A DNA stretch of 37,427 nucleotides from Myxococcaceae bacterium. GTDB taxonomy: Bacteria > Myxococcota > Myxococcia > Myxococcales > Myxococcaceae. A program made the position numbers and the translations under genes. Location of the stretch: contig JALOQF010000123.1 in NCBI GenBank assembly GCA_025459425.1, positions 1 to 37,427 on the forward strand, written 5' to 3'. The notes under the pieces were generated by a model, which was not told the origin of the DNA, made no database searches, and was given only the letters and a program-made list of their open reading frames with translations. This document shows positions 16,212 to 27,204 of this stretch, piece by piece. How positions within the stretch are numbered: the stretch's first letter is position 1; every line of letters starts with the position of its first letter.

Positions 16212-16866
16212 ACGGCAGGGCCTTCACCACAGCGACGAAGTGACACACCGCTGCGACGATGATCAACGCGTGAAAAATCTCGTGGTACCCGAACGTCTTC
16301 GGCCACGGGTTCGGTCGCCGCACCGCGTAGATGACGGCTCCTACGGAATAGAGGACGCCGCCCAGCGCCATCCACCCGAGCACGCCAGGGCCTGTGATGC
16401 CGCCGATGGTGGGCAGATAGAGCAACGCAATCCACCCCATCGCGAGCGCCAGCACCGCCACGAACCACTTCGGCGCGTTCACCCAGAAGATGGCGCGCAG
16501 CACGCCGAGCGCCGCGCCGACCCACGCGACGGTGAGCATCGTCCGCGCCTGGTCCGCCGGGAGTGTCATCGCCATCGGCGTGTACGTGCCGGCAATCAAC
16601 ACGAAGATGGCCGAATGATCCGCCCGGCGCATGCGGGCGCGCGCGCGGGGACTCCACGTGGGCCGGTGGTAGAGCGCGCTCGTCCCGAGCAACGCAGCGA
16701 GGCTCGCCGCGTAGGCAGCACACGCGAGCTGCACCGACGCGCCCGTGGCCTGCCGCACCAGCGCGACACCCGCCACCACCGCGACGAAGAACCCCACCTG
16801 GTGGAAGACGCCACGGAGCAGCGGCTTGGGCGGCGGAGCGAGCGCGGCGGCATTCATGAACGACAT
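16201..16866 (-). CDS. Hemolysin III / PAQR family membrane protein
   Basis: A 221-aa protein with seven predicted hydrophobic segments. Family markers are SALYHR after the second helix, DHSAIFVLIAGTYTPMA in the third and FGYHEIFHALIIVAAVCHF near the C-terminus; the conserved Ser, Asp and His residues are the PAQR-type metal ligands. Bacterial HlyIII proteins are inner-membrane proteins of poorly defined role, and the hemolysin name is historical. The start ATG at 16866 is the first of two (MSFM). Confidence 0.92.
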   Translation of the reverse strand: MSFMNAAALAPPPKPLLRGVFHQVGFFVAVVAGVALVRQATGASVQLACAAYAASLAALLGTSALYHRPTWSPRARARMRRADHSAIFVLIAGTYTPMAMTLPADQARTMLTVAWVGAALGVLRAIFWVNAPKWFVAVLALAMGWIALLYLPTIGGITGPGVLGWMALGGVLYSVGAVIYAVRRPNPWPKTFGYHEIFHALIIVAAVCHFVAVVKALPFMH

Positions 16867-16933
16867 CCTGCCCTCGCGCCCGTCACCGCCGTGTCAGCGT
16901 CACACCACCTGCGCCCGTCCACCCATCGGCGCG

Positions 16934-19900
16934 TCAGTCGGCACGACGCGGCACCACCGGCACGAGGAAGGGCTCGCCGAGCGCCGACGTCAGCCGGTCG
17001 TGCGCGCTCCACCACGTCTGGTAGTCCTCGCTCGGCCCCTGCACGGGTTCGCGCCGGTACGTCAGCTCACGCCCGCTCACGCTCGGGCTCACCGCCCAGC
17101 TCACCCCCAGGGCCGTGGCCGACGCCTCGGACGAGTCGCGCGCCTGCAGGCCGTCTCGCAGCTTCGTCGTCGAGTGAATCGAGAAGGGAAAACGAGACTC
17201 GAGGGGCCTCGTCCGGCGCGCGACGCGGGGCACCCGGGTGCGCTGCAGCTCCCACGAGGCGGGCGGCGTGATGACCAACGTGTCCGACGCGCGGCGCACG
17301 GCCTGCCGCAGCCGGTACTCGACGTCGAGCACCAGCGGCTGCCGGGGCTCGTCCAGGTTCGCCAACGCCAGCTTCGACACCTCGGCCTGCTCCCCGAGCC
17401 AACGCCCCACCCGCTCGCGCTGCACCTGCGCGTTCACCCCCGACAGCTCGGCCCGCAGCGTCTGCGCGAACGAGCCGCTCAGCTTCACCTCTTCGTGCAC
17501 GGCGAGCAGCTCTCCCTCGAGCGCCAGCGTGCGGCTCACCTCGACCTCACGGCGCGTCGTCGGCAGCGGAATGGTGACGAACCGTGGCGGCCGCGTCGAC
17601 ACCAGGAGCGCGTCGGTGCCCGCGAGGCTGCCCGGGCCCCCGAGCGGGTCGTTCATGCGCATCGTCGGGTCGACGAACGAGACCGTCGAGCCCGAGACGA
17701 AGACGATGACGTGGTCGAACTGGTCGAGCGAGGGCGCGTCACGGCGCACGTCCCCGTCGGTCTTCACCAGTGCCAGCTCGGCCTCGACCCCCGCGCCGCG
17801 CAACAGGTTCACCAGGAGCAGCGACTGGTCCTTGCAGTCGCCATACCGCCGCGACAACACCTCGGACGGACGGCGTGGCACCCGCGCCCCGCGGCCGAAC
17901 TCGATGGCCTTGTAGGTCACGTTGCTCGCCACGTAGCGCGTGAGCGTCACCACCTTCTCGTCGACCGTCTGGCCCGACGTCAGCTTCGCGCCCAGGGCCG
18001 TCACCGCCGGGTCGAGGGCCAACACCGGGCCGGCCTCGCCCACGTAGTCGTCGAGCTCCAGGGCCCACGTCGAGTTCGCAGGCACCAGCCACGCGATGTC
18101 GGCCGTGCGCTCCCACGACGGCGCGTACGGCTCGCCCTCGAACGGCGCCAACCCCTCGGCCACGTAGAGCCTCGGCGAACGCTCCGTCACGTGGCCGGTG
18201 GTGACGACCTTCACGGCGCTCGCGGGCGCGTCGATGGACAACACCGACTGACGAACCGCCACGCCCCGCCCGAAGAAGTGCGCGTCGAACGGGAGCTGCC
18301 CGGGGCCCGTCAGCCGCTCGGTGCTGAGCACCAGCTCGAGCGTGGTGCCGACCGCCAGGCCCGGCACCGGCACGTACAGCGTGCGCTCCGACGTGCCCTT
18401 CTCGTCGTCGGCCTCGTCGGCGAGGTAGCAGTCGTCGGGCGAGCCGGTGCCGACGGTCTTGCCCGCCGCGTCCTTCACCACCAGCGAGTTGAGGAAGGCG
18501 CGCTCGAAGCGCGGGTTGATGGTGAACGACATCGTCGAGAAGCGCTCGAGGTCTTCGTCGCTGGCGATGTGCAGCCGGAGCGTCGTCGTCTCGCGGTACT
18601 CGGACCCCGGCACGAAGTGCACCGCGCGCCCCACCAGCAGGTACTCGGACTCGTGTTCTCCCACCGCCCGCGGCGCAGAAGGTGGAGCCACCTCGGGCAA
18701 CGGCACCACCGCGATGGGCTCCCGCAGCGCTTCGTTCTTCCCCTGCCCCAGCCGCTCGAGCGCGTCACGCTGCAGTGAGATGAGGTCGGTGTTCTTCGGG
18801 AACAGGCGGAGCCCTGCCTCGGCCGTTCTCCGGGCCGCCGCGTAGCGCGACAGCTCGAGCTCGGCGGCGCTCTTGTACTCGTAGTTCGTCTCGCCGGCGT
18901 CGCCCGCGGCGATGACCTTCGTCGACCACCCGATGACGTCCTCGTAGCGCTCGAGCCGCCAGAGGAAGGCGACCAGCAGCGAGGCCGTCGGCGCGTCGAA
19001 GCCGCGGGCGAGCCGGCGCTCGAGCAGCGTGGCGGCCGCAGCCACCTTGCCGCCGCGCGAGAGCATTCCGGCCTCGAGCATGGCCAGTCGTGGGGTGTCA
19101 TGGCGCTTCTGCCGCGCCTTCGTCAGCGCCCACGCGCGCGCCGACTGCTTGAGCGCCTCGAGGGTGTGCATCCAGTCGGCGAAGACGTCGTCGTCGTCGA
19201 AGCCCGAGGCGAAGAGCCGCTCGTAGGTCTTCGCCGCGCGCGCCTGCCGTTCCGTCTTCGACAGGAAGCTGGCGAACGAGATGTTCATCGGGTCCGACGG
19301 GGGCCGGCCCTTCATCACCCGCGTGAACGCGGCGTCGACCACCGGCTGCACGGCCTCGTCCTCTTCGGCCAGCTCGACCAGCTTCCACGCCGCGGGGTAC
19401 GACCGTGGGTCGACCATGAGCGCGCGCTCACAGGCCGTGACGGCGCCCGCGAGGTCGTCTCGCGCTGCCAGCTGCTTCGCCGCTTCGAGGTGCAGCGCCG
19501 CAGAGCTCTCGGGGGACGACGGGAGCGCCTCGGGCGTCGACCGCGTCAAGCCCTCGACCGCCCGCACGCAGCCCGCGCGCGCCACGCGTGACTCGAGCAA
19601 CACCAGGAGCCGGTCGCCGTCGCGTTCGACGACGACGAGGTGGTCGGTGAAGCCATCGTCGTCGTGCACCAGGTACTGCCGGTGTCGTTGCCCCCGCACC
19701 TCGACCACCTCGGGCGTGGCCAGCTCGGGCTTGAGGTTGAAGAACGAGAGCGTGAGCGCGGTGACGAGGTCGTCGGCGTAGTCGAAGTCGACCACCGGGT
19801 AGGCGTAGACCGCGGCCTTGCTCTCACCCTCGTTGCACGAGGCGGCATACAGCGCCGAGGGGAACTCCTTCTTCTTCTCTTCCGCGCTGAGCGGCGCCCA

Positions 19901-21313
19901 GCCCGACTGCAGTTGGAGCGAGAACCCGCCCGCCTTCGACTCGAAGAGCGGCGGCGCCGGCTTCTCGAGGGTTCCGCTCCGGGAAGGGTCGATGAGTGAG
20001 AACCCCGCGAACGCCGCGGCACAGGGTGCCTCGATGGCTTCGTGGGCGTTGCGTTCGGCCCAGCACATGAGCTGGTACCCGTAGCCTCTCGACACCAGCG
20101 CCGTTCGAATCGAGGCGAGCCGCGTGCCGTTCGGTGCGGTGAACCACGTGCGCTCTCGCGCCGCGGGCTGGCCCGAGAGCGTGAACGTCGCGTCGGCCGG
20201 CATGGCCGGGACCAGCTCGTGCACGCCCTTGCGCGCCACCGCGAGCAGGTCGGCCGACGTGAAGTCACGCCGAAACCCCTTCTCGGCGATGACCATGAAC
20301 ATCACCTCGTTCGGGTCGGCGATGACGAGCGTCGCGTCCTTGTTGAGACGACGGGCCTCGTGCGACCGCCACCCGGTGGGGCGCGTGAAACGAAAGTTCA
20401 GGTCGTCGAACACCTGCTCCCGGGTGAGCGACGCGACCTCACTCGGGTCGGCGAGCTTGTCCTGGAAGCGCTGCGCTGCCTTCCACGCGAGGCCGAAGAG
20501 CCCGGCGGCCACCAGCGTCGTCAGCGCCCAGCTCCGGCCGACGCTTCGCTTCTGCACCGCGCTCTGAATCAGCCCGCCGATGGCCAACACCACCGCGAGG
20601 CCCGCCGTCACCTGCATCGCGGTGAGCGTCGCCGAGTGGGTCGACGCCTCGCTGGCCGGCGTCGCGCGCAGGTACGGCAGCAGCAACATCAGCCCATACG
20701 CCCACGTCGCCACCACCATCGACCACGGGCCCAGCGACGCGGTGCCCGGAGCCTTCAGCACCCGCGTCGCGCGAAACGCCGCGATGAACCAACCGAGGAC
20801 GAAGAGCGGGTTCGCCGAGTCCTTCACCGACAGCCCCACCAGGGCGAGGCCCAGCGGAGGAAAGAGGGAAATCAACGCGAGCAACGAGGCGACGCTCTCT
20901 TCGGTGGCCGGCGGCGGTGCGGTGCCTTCGGCAGGCCGCGGCGGCGCCGTTGGCGCCACGTGCGTCATCACCGTCGAGGCGGCGGGCGGTGGCGCTGGAG
21001 GTGGCTCGGTCGGCACGAGCGTGGGGACGACGTGCGGCGGCGCGGTGGTCGAGGGTGGCGCGAGTGCCGGAGGCGGCTGCGCGTCGGCGACCGGGACTGG
21101 ACGCGGCGCCGAGGCCCGCACGCCGCCCTGCGGAAGGAACTCGGCCAGAATCGCCGCCGACGCCGCCACTTCGGCCGCTGGCACCTGGAGCATCCACCCT
21201 TCGTCGGTCTCGAGCCGCACCGCCGTGAGCCCCCGGGCCCGCAGGGCATCGACAATCTGCTCGACGAGCGCGAGGTCGCGACTCGTGTGCAACGTGATGA
21301 GTGACTGGTCCAC
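16934..21313 (-). CDS. Large membrane/TPR/DUF3857-transglutaminase protein
   Basis: A 1459-aa protein. Residues 1-65 form a small alpha/beta domain ending in a hydrophobic alanine-rich helix, resembling DUF2007-type signal-transducing domains. A Pro/Thr-rich linker (~70-130) leads to several hydrophobic helices (~140-285). The middle (~600-860) looks like TPR helices (for example LAARDDLAGAVTACERALMV). The C-terminal ~550 residues are DUF3857, then a transglutaminase-like core with Cys1160 in YGDCKDQ, His1201 in FDHVIVF and Asp1215 in FVDPTM, then a beta-rich DUF3858-like end. The catalytic triad is intact. DUF3857/transglutaminase proteins are usually 600-900 aa and periplasmic, so the N-terminal additions are notable. 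Substrate unknown; peptide or protein processing at the envelope is possible. It diverges from ettA over 225 bp. Confidence 0.85.
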   Translation of the reverse strand: MDQSLITLHTSRDLALVEQIVDALRARGLTAVRLETDEGWMLQVPAAEVAASAAILAEFLPQGGVRASAPRPVPVADAQPPPALAPPSTTAPPHVVPTLVPTEPPPAPPPAASTVMTHVAPTAPPRPAEGTAPPPATEESVASLLALISLFPPLGLALVGLSVKDSANPLFVLGWFIAAFRATRVLKAPGTASLGPWSMVVATWAYGLMLLLPYLRATPASEASTHSATLTAMQVTAGLAVVLAIGGLIQSAVQKRSVGRSWALTTLVAAGLFGLAWKAAQRFQDKLADPSEVASLTREQVFDDLNFRFTRPTGWRSHEARRLNKDATLVIADPNEVMFMVIAEKGFRRDFTSADLLAVARKGVHELVPAMPADATFTLSGQPAARERTWFTAPNGTRLASIRTALVSRGYGYQLMCWAERNAHEAIEAPCAAAFAGFSLIDPSRSGTLEKPAPPLFESKAGGFSLQLQSGWAPLSAEEKKKEFPSALYAASCNEGESKAAVYAYPVVDFDYADDLVTALTLSFFNLKPELATPEVVEVRGQRHRQYLVHDDDGFTDHLVVVERDGDRLLVLLESRVARAGCVRAVEGLTRSTPEALPSSPESSAALHLEAAKQLAARDDLAGAVTACERALMVDPRSYPAAWKLVELAEEDEAVQPVVDAAFTRVMKGRPPSDPMNISFASFLSKTERQARAAKTYERLFASGFDDDDVFADWMHTLEALKQSARAWALTKARQKRHDTPRLAMLEAGMLSRGGKVAAAATLLERRLARGFDAPTASLLVAFLWRLERYEDVIGWSTKVIAAGDAGETNYEYKSAAELELSRYAAARRTAEAGLRLFPKNTDLISLQRDALERLGQGKNEALREPIAVVPLPEVAPPSAPRAVGEHESEYLLVGRAVHFVPGSEYRETTTLRLHIASDEDLERFSTMSFTINPRFERAFLNSLVVKDAAGKTVGTGSPDDCYLADEADDEKGTSERTLYVPVPGLAVGTTLELVLSTERLTGPGQLPFDAHFFGRGVAVRQSVLSIDAPASAVKVVTTGHVTERSPRLYVAEGLAPFEGEPYAPSWERTADIAWLVPANSTWALELDDYVGEAGPVLALDPAVTALGAKLTSGQTVDEKVVTLTRYVASNVTYKAIEFGRGARVPRRPSEVLSRRYGDCKDQSLLLVNLLRGAGVEAELALVKTDGDVRRDAPSLDQFDHVIVFVSGSTVSFVDPTMRMNDPLGGPGSLAGTDALLVSTRPPRFVTIPLPTTRREVEVSRTLALEGELLAVHEEVKLSGSFAQTLRAELSGVNAQVQRERVGRWLGEQAEVSKLALANLDEPRQPLVLDVEYRLRQAVRRASDTLVITPPASWELQRTRVPRVARRTRPLESRFPFSIHSTTKLRDGLQARDSSEASATALGVSWAVSPSVSGRELTYRREPVQGPSEDYQTWWSAHDRLTSALGEPFLVPVVPRRAD

Positions 21314-21538
21314 GAAGAACCCCCCTTCAGGCGCAGCAGTTTAGAGAGCGTTGCGCTGGCGGCACCTTGTGGTTTTTGAGCGCTCAGGTGGTCGCAGGTA
21401 GCGGTGCCTGCGCGCATGTCTGCGCGGGGAGCGTGCTTGGGTGGCCTGGAACAGCGCCTGTTCGGCTCGCGCGGCGTGACCCCGTGCGCCGCTTCGGGCG
21501 TGTTGCCTCACCCGGCAGACACGGCTACGCCCGCGCCC

Positions 21539-23254
<1,716 letters not shown>

Positions 23255-23292
23255 GTTGACTTGAACGGCGGTGGGCCTGATGGAGACGGCCC

Positions 23293-24657
23293 ATGTTCGC
23301 CCCCCGCGCGACGCCCCTTCGCCCCAAGACGCTCGCTCGTTTGTTCGGCCTCGCCGTGGGCGCCGCCGTGGTGCCGTCGCTCGCCTCGGAAGGTGGCCAC
23401 TCGGACCCGGCCGCCCCCATCGTCCTGGCGCTCGCCATCATCCTCGTGCTGGCGAAGGTGGGCGGCGACCTCGCGACCCGCGTCAAGCAGCCCGCGGTGC
23501 TGGGTGAGCTGCTCGTCGGCGTGGTGCTGGGGAACGTGACCCTGGTGAGCGAAGCCGTCACCGGCTCGCCCCTGCGCTACTTCGAGGACCTGTCGGGCAA
23601 CTCGTACCTCGACATGTTGTCGCGCATCGGCGTCATCATTCTGCTCTTCGAGGTGGGCCTCGAGTCCACCGTCGGCCAGATGATGAAGGTGGGCCTGTCG
23701 GCGCTCCTCGTCGCCACGCTCGGTGTCGCGGTGCCCTTCGGGCTCGGCTGGCTCGCCTCGGCGTTCCTCCTGCCGGGGCACAGCGTCTACGTGCACGTCT
23801 TCATCGGCGCGACGCTCACCGCCACCAGCGTCGGCATCACCGCGCGCGTGCTGCAGGACCTCGGCAAGAGCCAGCTCACCGAGTCCCGCATCATCCTCGG
23901 CGCCGCCGTCATCGACGACGTGATGGGCCTCGTCATCCTCGCGGTGGTGACGGGCATCATTGGCGCCGCCAACGCCGGCACCACGCTCGCGCTCGGAGAC
24001 GTCGCCCTCACCCTCGGCAAGGCCATCGGCTTCCTCGTGGGCTCGCTCCTGGTGGGCCGGTGGCTGTCTCCGCGCATGTTCACCGCGGCCACGCACCTCA
24101 AGGCCCGCATGGTGCTGCTCGCCTTCGGCCTGGGCTTCTGCTTCCTGCTGGCCTGGCTCGCCGACCTCATCGGCCTGGCGCCCATCGTCGGCGCCTTCGC
24201 CGCCGGCCTCATTCTCGAAGACGTGCACTACCGCGACCTCAAGGACAAGGAGCACCACACCCTCGAGGAGCTCATTCACCCCATCTCGTACTTCCTCGTG
24301 CCCGTCTTCTTCGTGCTGATGGGCATGCGCACCGACTTGAAGGCCTTCGTCGCGCCCGGCGTGTTGACGCTCGCGGGCGCGCTCGTCGTCATCGCCATCG
24401 TCGGCAAGTTGACGGCGGGCCTGGGTGCGCTGGGCAAGGGCCTCGACCGCTTGAGCATCGGCATCGGCATGGTGCCGCGCGGTGAGGTGGGCCTCATCTT
24501 CGCCAGCATCGGCGCCGGCCTCACGGTGCAGGGTGAGAAGGTCGTCGACGCCAGCGTCTTCTCGGCCGTGGTGGTGATGGTCATCGTCACCACCATGGTG
24601 ACGCCGCCCTTCCTCAAGTGGAGCCTCGCGCGCGGCGAGGCCTCGAAGGCGCGGTAA
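23293..24657 (+). CDS. Cation:proton antiporter, CPA2 (KefB/NapA-like) family
   Basis: 454 aa with about 12-13 hydrophobic helices. QPAVLGELLVGVVLGN, the segment LLFEVGLEST, IIGAAVIDD-like text (ILGAAVIDDVMGL) and GMVPRGEVGLIFASIG are the hallmark motifs of CPA2 antiporters; the adjacent Asp pair in AVIDDV is the ion-binding site. It has no C-terminal TrkA-N domain, so it is a bare transport unit. The N-terminus (ARLFGLAVGAAVVPSLASEG) may be an extra signal-like helix. TGGAGACGGCCC before the ATG provides a Shine-Dalgarno. It follows ettA by 38 bp and could be read through. Confidence 0.92.
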   Translation: MFAPRATPLRPKTLARLFGLAVGAAVVPSLASEGGHSDPAAPIVLALAIILVLAKVGGDLATRVKQPAVLGELLVGVVLGNVTLVSEAVTGSPLRYFEDLSGNSYLDMLSRIGVIILLFEVGLESTVGQMMKVGLSALLVATLGVAVPFGLGWLASAFLLPGHSVYVHVFIGATLTATSVGITARVLQDLGKSQLTESRIILGAAVIDDVMGLVILAVVTGIIGAANAGTTLALGDVALTLGKAIGFLVGSLLVGRWLSPRMFTAATHLKARMVLLAFGLGFCFLLAWLADLIGLAPIVGAFAAGLILEDVHYRDLKDKEHHTLEELIHPISYFLVPVFFVLMGMRTDLKAFVAPGVLTLAGALVVIAIVGKLTAGLGALGKGLDRLSIGIGMVPRGEVGLIFASIGAGLTVQGEKVVDASVFSAVVVMVIVTTMVTPPFLKWSLARGEASKAR

Positions 24658-24753
24658 GCCGGCGTCGCGAGCAGCTTGGGGCTGATACCTGCTGGGAGTC
24701 CTGCTGAACCGCCGCTCCACCCACCCGCGACAGGTGCGTTAAGGGACGCCCTC

Positions 24754-25530
24754 ATGAAGGCTCCCGTCGTCCCCGTCATCGTCGTCCTCGTGTTCATCGC
24801 CGGCTTCGTGTCGGGCCGCCTCTCGGTGTCGTCGGCTTCGCCGCCGCCCGCCGTTGCCAACGTCGCGCCCGCACCGGCCGCCCAGCTCGCACCTGCGCGC
24901 GGTGGCCTCGCCGGCGTCGTGGCCGAGGTGCAGCAGGTGCCGAACTACACGTACCTGCGGCTCGACACGGCCTCGGGTGAGGTGTGGGCCGCGGTGCCCT
25001 CGACCACGTCGGTCGCCGCCGGAGCCGCCGTCGAGGTGAAGGAGTCGACGACGATGACGAACTTCACCAGCAAGGCGCTCGGGCGCACGTTCCCCAGCAT
25101 CGTCTTCGGAGAGCTCGTCGGCGCAGCGGCCGCGGCGCCTGCTCCGTCGGCCGAGGCGCTCCCACCGAACCACCCTCCGCTCGGCAGCAACCCGGTGGCG
25201 AAGGCGCTCGACGCGACCCAGAAGGCCGAGCCGCCGCTCACGCTGCGCATCGCCGACGTGTTCTCCGAGAAGGCCGTGCTGGCCGGCCGGCTCGTGCGGG
25301 TGACGGCCACGGTGGCCAAGGTGACGGCCGTGAACGGGCTGCACTACGCCCACCTCACCGACGGGAGCGGCTCGCCCGCCTCGAAGGATGACGACCTGGT
25401 GGCGTTGAGTCAGGCCCCGCTCACCGCCGGGCAGCGCGTCACGGTGCAGGGCACCGTGGTGTTGAACAAGGACGTCGGCATCGGCGGCGCGTGGCCCGTG
25501 GCGCTCGAGGGCGTCGAGCTCGCGCCGTGA
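24754..25530 (+). CDS. Membrane-anchored protein with two OB-fold-like domains (NrfJ-like)
   Basis: 258 aa from ATG 24754, preceded by AAGGGA, which favours it over an upstream ATG at 24676. Residues 4-25 (VVPVIVVLVFIAGFVSGR) form an N-terminal anchor. Two similar beta domains follow an Ala/Pro linker: GVVAEVQQVPNYTYLRLDTA with a later FTSKALGRTF, and RVTATVAKVTAVNGLHYAHL with a later RVTVQGTVVLNKD. This resembles NrfJ-related and other OB-fold exported proteins. Function unknown. Confidence 0.75.
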   Translation: MKAPVVPVIVVLVFIAGFVSGRLSVSSASPPPAVANVAPAPAAQLAPARGGLAGVVAEVQQVPNYTYLRLDTASGEVWAAVPSTTSVAAGAAVEVKESTTMTNFTSKALGRTFPSIVFGELVGAAAAAPAPSAEALPPNHPPLGSNPVAKALDATQKAEPPLTLRIADVFSEKAVLAGRLVRVTATVAKVTAVNGLHYAHLTDGSGSPASKDDDLVALSQAPLTAGQRVTVQGTVVLNKDVGIGGAWPVALEGVELAP

Positions 25531-25536
25531 GGCGAG

Positions 25537-25947
25537 TCACTGGAAGTCGAAGTTGAAGGTCTTGTTCGCGGTATCGAAGTCGGTGCCGAGGGCGCCGTCC
25601 CACACGTGCGCGGCCACGATGAGTTCGAGGGTGACGCGATCGCCCGACTTCGGCTCACGCCGCGTCTGGAGCGGCACTTCGAACGTCGTCGCACTCGCGG
25701 GGAACTCGGCGGTGTTCAAGCCGGAGTTCAAGAAGCCCGTCAGGCTCTTCTCGGCAACTGACGTCGTCAGCCGCCAACCACCTCGAGTCGCCGGCAAGAA
25801 GACCTGCACCGGCGCGGTCAACACCCAGCCCTGACCCTTGCGAACGATTTTGGCCTCGTCGCCAATGGTGATGCGTGACGAGAGGTCGGCTGGCCCACAG
25901 GCCGAGAGCGAAACGAGCGCGGCGACGAACAGAAACGAGCGGGACAT
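25537..25947 (-). CDS. Small predicted lipoprotein
   Basis: 136 aa with signal peptide MSRSFLFVAALVSLSAC; LSAC is a lipobox with Cys17 as lipid site. GAGGAG lies 8-10 bp before the ATG. The mature part is a ~115-aa beta-rich domain with no family I recognise. It converges on the OB-fold gene with a 6-bp gap and follows the outer-membrane-like gene on the same strand by 44 bp, so it and that gene are probably one transcript. Confidence 0.8.
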   Translation of the reverse strand: MSRSFLFVAALVSLSACGPADLSSRITIGDEAKIVRKGQGWVLTAPVQVFLPATRGGWRLTTSVAEKSLTGFLNSGLNTAEFPASATTFEVPLQTRREPKSGDRVTLELIVAAHVWDGALGTDFDTANKTFNFDFQ

Positions 25948-25991
25948 GGTGAGGCTCCTCGAGGAGAAGGGGGTTGGAGGTGACGTGATGC

Positions 25992-26912
25992 TCAGAAGGC
26001 GATGGCCGCGCTGGCGGTGATGGGCACGAGCGCGGCCGACGCGTTGCCGAAGCGCAGGTACTCGGCGCCGCCTTTGACCTCGAACAGCAGCCGATCGAAC
26101 CGCGCCCCCACTCCGACGGAGGCGCCGCCGAAGTAGCCCGGATTCGGGACGTCGACGACGACGCCCGCCCGGAGACGAAGGGGCAGGTAGACGCCAACCG
26201 TGCCCCGCTCATAGAGCTTGATGAGCCCGCCAACCGAGAGCGCCACCGGCGCCAGCGAGCGCGCGCTCGAGCCAATCACCGTGGTGCCGAGCGGCGACCC
26301 CTCGAGGGCGAGCTCGAACCGGCCGATGAGCAACGCCAGGCGCAGCTCGACAGGAACCCACGTCGCCTCGCCCGAGAAGCCGGTCGAACCGACATAGTCG
26401 CGACTGCTGTTGCTGGCGTACGCAGTGCTCCAGGCCTGAACGAACGCCGGCCCCGCGCCGCCCTGCACACCAATGGCGACGTGAACGCCCGAGAACTGGC
26501 CCGGTGGGGGTGCCTCGGGTTCAGCCGAGACCTGGGCGACCTCGTTCCGGGGCGCCGACCGCACGGGCAACGGAGGCGGGACCGAGTCCGTTGCAGGGGT
26601 CGGAGCCAGCGGCGGGGCGGCAGCGCCGGGCGCTGGAGCGGGCTGCCAGCCGGGCGTGACAGGCGCGGGCGGCGTCACGGGAGCAGGCGCGGGCTGCCAG
26701 CGAGGCGCGACAGGCGCGGGCGGCGTCACGGGCGCTGGCGCGGGCTGCCAGCCTCGCGGTGCTGGAGCGACCGGCGTCGAACGGGCCGTGCAGACCGAGC
26801 GCACGCAGGCGAACGGCGCGGCGCAGTCGGCGTCGTTGCGACACGACTCACCAGCTTCACCGAGCATCGAGAGCTGCGAGAGGACGAGAACGAGCGCGTG
26901 GGGTGTGAGCAT
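25992..26912 (-). CDS. Exported outer-membrane-like beta-barrel protein with Pro-rich repeat
   Basis: 306 aa from ATG 26912 (MLTPHALVLVLSQLSMLGEA), a plausible signal peptide; the open frame continues upstream to 27050 without family character. After the signal is a short Cys motif (ESCRNDADCAAPFACVRSVC), then a Pro/Ala-rich stretch with a 17-residue repeat WQPAPAPVTPPAPV, then ~170 residues of alternating hydrophobic strands ending in F (ITASAAIAF), as expected for an outer-membrane barrel. The Pro-rich part may span the periplasm. It diverges from a kinase gene. Function unknown. Confidence 0.75.
   Translation of the reverse strand: MLTPHALVLVLSQLSMLGEAGESCRNDADCAAPFACVRSVCTARSTPVAPAPRGWQPAPAPVTPPAPVAPRWQPAPAPVTPPAPVTPGWQPAPAPGAAAPPLAPTPATDSVPPPLPVRSAPRNEVAQVSAEPEAPPPGQFSGVHVAIGVQGGAGPAFVQAWSTAYASNSSRDYVGSTGFSGEATWVPVELRLALLIGRFELALEGSPLGTTVIGSSARSLAPVALSVGGLIKLYERGTVGVYLPLRLRAGVVVDVPNPGYFGGASVGVGARFDRLLFEVKGGAEYLRFGNASAALVPITASAAIAF
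26629..26757 (-). repeat. 51-bp in-frame tandem repeat (17 aa, WQPAPAPVTPPAPV)
   Basis: The start GGCTGCCAG recurs at 26641, 26692 and 26743, an exact 51-bp period. Copies encode WQPAPAPVTPPAPV followed by APR or TPG; the outer copy is partial. The period is a multiple of three, so copy-number change would keep the reading frame. Confidence 0.9.
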
Positions 26913-26989
26913 GCGCGGGGCCGTGAGCAGTGCCCGTGCCGACGCAAGTCCCTGGAATGACCCAGCGACTGGCTGCCATGCGAAGGGGC

Positions 26990-27013
26990 TGATCCATCCA
27001 CACGGGTGGATCA
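26990..27013. promoter_or_regulatory. Inverted repeat TGATCCA-N10-TGGATCA in a divergent intergenic region
   Basis: Perfect 7-bp arms (26990-26996 and 27007-27013) lie in the 292-bp region between the divergent outer-membrane-like gene (start 26912) and the kinase gene (start 27205). Size and position fit an operator for a dimeric regulator serving one or both genes. The regulator is not evident. Confidence 0.4.
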
Positions 27014-27204
27014 CCCTCGACATGCCCGGCAATTTCAGCCGGTTGCACACGGAACAAGGTGTTGGCGAGGAATGCCTCCACGAAGTCGTGACAGGCGGCC
27101 TGGGAGGTTCGCGCGGCGTCGAAGGCGGTCGTCGCCATCATGGCCACGGTGGCCTCCACCCATCGCTTGCCACCTCGCGCGCGTCGACTACTGTCGACGC
27201 CGAC

